Source of the DNA: Moritella sp. PE36
Lineage (GTDB): Bacteria; Pseudomonadota; Gammaproteobacteria; Enterobacterales; Moritellaceae
Direction: 5' to 3'
Length of the DNA: 64,000 nt
Assembly (NCBI RefSeq): GCF_000170855.1
Contig: NZ_ABCQ01000008.1
Location: 62,001-126,000, forward strand
Of the stretch, positions 62,753 through 64,000 are shown piece after piece. Numbering within the stretch: position 1 is the first letter of the stretch; each line of letters starts with the position of its first letter. Both the position numbers and the translations under genes were made by a program. The notes below the pieces were generated by a model. It was given only the letters and a program-made list of their open reading frames with translations. It was not told the origin of the DNA and did no database searches.

Positions 62753-64000
62753 TTATGGGCAATCGGTAATAATACCGGCGTTACCATCACTCAATGAGCT
62801 CGGCTCTGCACCTGAGTCCGCTTTGCTGTATAAGCACTCCCCTGCTGCGTTATCCAATTTTGGTCCTGCCATACCGGGACTTGTGGTATAACCCCAAGAG
62901 TTAACCGAAATGATATCCCAGGTACCGTTACCGTTATCTTGTAACCAAGGTCCACCCGAGGCACCACCTGATAAACCACAACTTGGTAACCACCAATTGA
63001 CCGCACCTTCGGTTGTCATGCCTTCAGCACAATACATAAAGTGCGGATCATCGACATAGGAGTAACCTAAGCCATAGCTATGATCAACCGCACTACTGGT
63101 GCCGTCCCCTTCATCATGTCGAGCAGCAACAAAGTTAATGCTTAACGCCGGTACAGCATTCGCTAGAATGTCAGAGCTGGCACTAGCACCACTATGCGCC
63201 CCAGCATCATTGACAACATAATAAGCATGATCCCACTCGATATTGTTAGGGAACGTCGTCTGTGTCCAACGTCTATCGACAATACCAAATTCTGTACTCC
63301 AACAACCAATCACATCGTTACTGCAGTTGGTATCAGTACCTGTACCTGAATCACTTTGATTTGGTATAAACAACACATTACGGGCAAAGGCTTTATTGGC
63401 ATCGTCATAAACACAATGTGCCGCGGTCAAAATAAGTGAGCGGCCGGTGGTGGTATCTTTAACTGTCGTACCTGAACATACATAACCGTTCCACTGTTTT
63501 TTTCGTTTGTTGGCTGGCATTTCAAAATAGATACGTCCTGCAGCCCATTGCACATCGGCACTGATATTTTGCGCACTGATACTCCAATTACCATTCACAA
63601 CTATGTCGGCCGTTGCAGGCGGTTCAATGACATTACCACCAGCATCGACATCAAAGCATGCTTCTTGAGATGTACTTCTATTACCACCACGTTTAGCGGT
63701 ATCTTTCGCTGTCACGTACCAGCACCATCCACCATCGGTAAAATCTTGGATCGTCGTTGTCCAGACATCGCCATTGGATGCACTCGCAGCAAAACTGTAA
63801 CTATTCGGGTTAGCCGTCGGGCCAGTGATGTAAAAATCAACCTGTGATACGGCAACATTATCGGTTACCGTCGCATTAAATGTAATAGTGGTATCAAGTA
63901 CGCCACCACTAGGTGACATATCTGAGATCAATGGCGCGGTGCTATCCCCATTACGCTTTGGTTTTCCCGCTAATGGCTCAACGGTATGACCATAAGGCGT
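62753..64000 (-). CDS. Secreted trypsin-like serine protease, C-terminal part (cut by window edge)
   Basis: At least 415 residues; the frame is open to the right edge, so the true start and signal peptide lie outside. An Ig-like domain comes first (SGGVLDTTITFNATVTDNVA onward), then a peptidase S1-type domain with the triad visible: histidine in LTAAHCVYDD, aspartate in NIEWDHAYYV, serine in SGGASGGPWL. Several cysteines (for example CSNDVIGC and the C-terminal DCP) suggest disulfides, as in extracellular proteases of marine bacteria. A frameshifted relic of its last codons lies 2 kb downstream at 60750-60812. Confidence 0.88.
   Translation of the reverse strand, partial: TPYGHTVEPLAGKPKRNGDSTAPLISDMSPSGGVLDTTITFNATVTDNVAVSQVDFYITGPTANPNSYSFAASASNGDVWTTTIQDFTDGGWCWYVTAKDTAKRGGNRSTSQEACFDVDAGGNVIEPPATADIVVNGNWSISAQNISADVQWAAGRIYFEMPANKRKKQWNGYVCSGTTVKDTTTGRSLILTAAHCVYDDANKAFARNVLFIPNQSDSGTGTDTNCSNDVIGCWSTEFGIVDRRWTQTTFPNNIEWDHAYYVVNDAGAHSGASASSDILANAVPALSINFVAARHDEGDGTSSAVDHSYGLGYSYVDDPHFMYCAEGMTTEGAVNWWLPSCGLSGGASGGPWLQDNGNGTWDIISVNSWGYTTSPGMAGPKLDNAAGECLYSKADSGAEPSSLSDGNAGIITDCP

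Noticed and set aside
1-64000. tRNA or rRNA genes
   Set aside because: No stretch showed the conserved tRNA arms (GGTTCGAATCC-type T loop with CCA end) or rRNA segments.

Overview
The window reads as a chromosomal segment of a cold- or marine-type gammaproteobacterium (Moritella/Photobacterium/Vibrio-like). This rests on near-identity of several products to enterobacterial/vibrio proteins (TnaA, YbiT, YejA, YecM, Xpt-type purine salvage), AT-rich intergenic DNA and the mix of anaerobic, chemotaxis and iron genes. The genus is an inference. I saw no rRNA, tRNA, CRISPR array, intact transposase or prophage.

Layout. 0-9 kb: a partial MarR-type regulator, an orphan holin-like gene, a large fused formate dehydrogenase divergent from a Dcu C4-dicarboxylate transporter, and an amino-acid-type chemoreceptor. 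9-14 kb: tryptophanase with an unlisted leader peptide (tnaC), then a sulfane-sulfur module (CoA-disulfide reductase/rhodanese, ArsR-type persulfide sensor, two YeeE/YedE transport halves) with a perfect operator palindrome. 14-20.5 kb: 8-oxoguanine deaminase, a frameshifted NCS2 permease, a hybrid gene scar, an EamA exporter/MarR pair with twin operators, and a divergent Lrp/LysE pair. 20.7-31 kb: an iron locus with two Fur-box candidates, in which a TonB receptor faces an overlapping operon of cyclic-peptide/siderophore exporter, yejA-yejB-yejE-yejF and a nitroreductase.

31-36.6 kb is a scarred region. It holds a lipoprotein beta-propeller, a 0.72 kb duplication of phospholipase A1 (one truncated copy, one full copy, plus a third tiny relic), a membrane gene whose tail was replaced by antisense phospholipase sequence, an XRE/DUF2975 pair and a decayed kdpD/kdpE remnant. 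36.6-44 kb: a TetR-MFP-RND efflux operon, an EAL phosphodiesterase and a phasin. 44-47.7 kb: a purine riboswitch driving a guanine/hypoxanthine permease and xpt, then a second Lrp/LysE pair paralogous to the first. 48-57 kb: a LysR regulator, a small outer-membrane protein, a second chemoreceptor, and an ABC exporter-msrB-selO operon behind a Fur box. 57-64 kb: an MFS transporter, the ABC-F protein YbiT (apparently with a non-standard start codon), a short YadA-type adhesin flanked by duplicated DNA carrying a relic of the neighbouring protease gene, and the incomplete secreted serine protease.

Themes are anaerobic catabolism (formate, C4-dicarboxylates, tryptophan), sulfur and redox repair, purine salvage, iron acquisition and export pumps. 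The most unusual content is the density of recombination scars (at least seven gene relics or hybrids) and several non-coding or regulatory elements: a TnaC leader lacking the usual terminal proline, a purine riboswitch, three Fur boxes and paired operators.
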